From Victivallales bacterium (GTDB taxonomy: Bacteria; Verrucomicrobiota; Lentisphaeria; Oligosphaerales; Oligosphaeraceae), in contig JAFYIW010000391.1 in assembly GCA_017538465.1 (NCBI GenBank), positions 1 to 6,575 on the forward strand: DNA of 6,575 bases, given 5' to 3'. Under the pieces are notes generated by a model. That model did not search any database. It worked only from the letters and a program-made list of their open reading frames with translations, and was not told the DNA's origin. Shown piece after piece: positions 6,355 through 6,575 of this stretch (position 1 is the stretch's first letter; each line of letters starts with the position of its first letter). A program made the translations under genes and the position numbers.

Positions 6355-6575
6355 AACAGAGGAATCCAGAGGAGCTGCACACCATTATGCAGTCTTCCAA
6401 TCGTCAACTTCAGTACTATAATTGTCCAGAATTGTCTTGTTGCCCGAAATATTCCTCGATGAATCCACGAAATCATGTTTTCTGTGGTTCCTGAAGCCGA
6501 TTGACATGTGAGTTTTGCCGCCGAGTCATGTAAAAAGTGGAAAAGAGGGGTTACATTTTCCTACATGCGATACTC
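6355..6575. other. Leader region upstream of the MFS gene, no gene seen
   Basis: These 221 bases are more AT-rich than the coding parts. I see no tRNA and no convincing reading frame. A minus-strand frame starting at 6476 runs out of phase into the MFS gene and does not resemble a known protein. The region holds the candidate promoter and phased heptamers listed separately, and the remaining sequence up to the window edge shows nothing I can name. Confidence 0.5.
6399..6436 (-). promoter_or_regulatory. Phased AATYGTC repeats and candidate -10 box before the MFS gene
   Basis: Three near-identical heptamers occur on the + strand: AATCGTC at 6399-6405, AATTGTC at 6420-6426 and AATTGTC at 6430-6436. 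Their starts are 21 and 10 bases apart, about two and one helical turns, so they would face the same side of the DNA. On the minus strand TATAGT (6420-6415, five of six matches to TATAAT) lies directly beside the middle copy. No good -35 is found (GCAACA at the 17-base spacing). Together this could be an activator- or repressor-controlled promoter for the transporter, with transcription starting near 6408. The copies are short, so chance remains possible. Confidence 0.3.

Noticed and set aside
6198..6476. A 92-residue minus-strand frame overlapping the MFS start
   Set aside because: It is out of phase with the transporter, overlaps it by more than 150 bases, and its second half is a frameshifted reading of the MFS N-terminus.
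6501..6567. TTGACA at 6501 and an ATG at 6565 as the start of a divergent + strand gene
   Set aside because: No -10 box occurs at a proper distance from TTGACA, the GAGGGG stretch is 14 bases from the ATG, and only three codons fit before the window ends.
6474..6567. Repeated CATGT/ACATG words near the right edge
   Set aside because: Spacings are irregular (about 31, 22 and 37 bases) and the words are short, as expected by chance in AT-rich sequence.

Overview
The window reads as ordinary bacterial chromosome, fairly GC-rich, with six recognisable genes that fill nearly all of it. No mobile element, CRISPR array, rRNA or tRNA is visible. The lineage cannot be fixed from the sequence alone. 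A long plant- or spirochaete-like cofactor-independent phosphoglycerate mutase, and the general lack of Shine-Dalgarno sequences, would fit a PVC-group bacterium (Kiritimatiellota, Lentisphaerota or Verrucomicrobiota) or a relative. That placement is a low-confidence inference.

Layout: one gene lies on the + strand at the left edge, an UlaG-like metallo-beta-lactamase-fold hydrolase (9-809) whose true start may lie outside the window. It converges on a run of five minus-strand genes. In their reading order these are an Fsr-like MFS exporter (6354-5158), a YfcE-type metallophosphodiesterase (4997-4464), phosphoglycerate mutase gpmI (4452-2788), ribosomal protein bS21 rpsU (2665-2504) and a UPF0371/DUF1846 protein (2384-876). 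A short GC hairpin lies in the 66-base convergent gap.

Transcription: yfcE and gpmI are 11 bases apart and probably co-transcribed. rpsU appears to be its own unit, with a candidate promoter, a strong Shine-Dalgarno and a perfect 14-bp stem plus T-run terminator just after it. UPF0371 therefore needs its own promoter or read-through. The MFS gene has a 221-base AT-richer leader holding a candidate -10 box and three AATYGTC heptamers in helical phase.

Functionally the genes do not form one pathway. gpmI is lower glycolysis, rpsU is translation, yfcE and the UlaG-like protein are metal-dependent hydrolases of undefined in vivo substrate, and UPF0371 has no settled function. I see no convincing new multi-gene system. 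The points most worth checking are the isolated strong Shine-Dalgarno on rpsU, the phased repeats before the MFS gene, and the two CXXC pairs in the UlaG-like enzyme.
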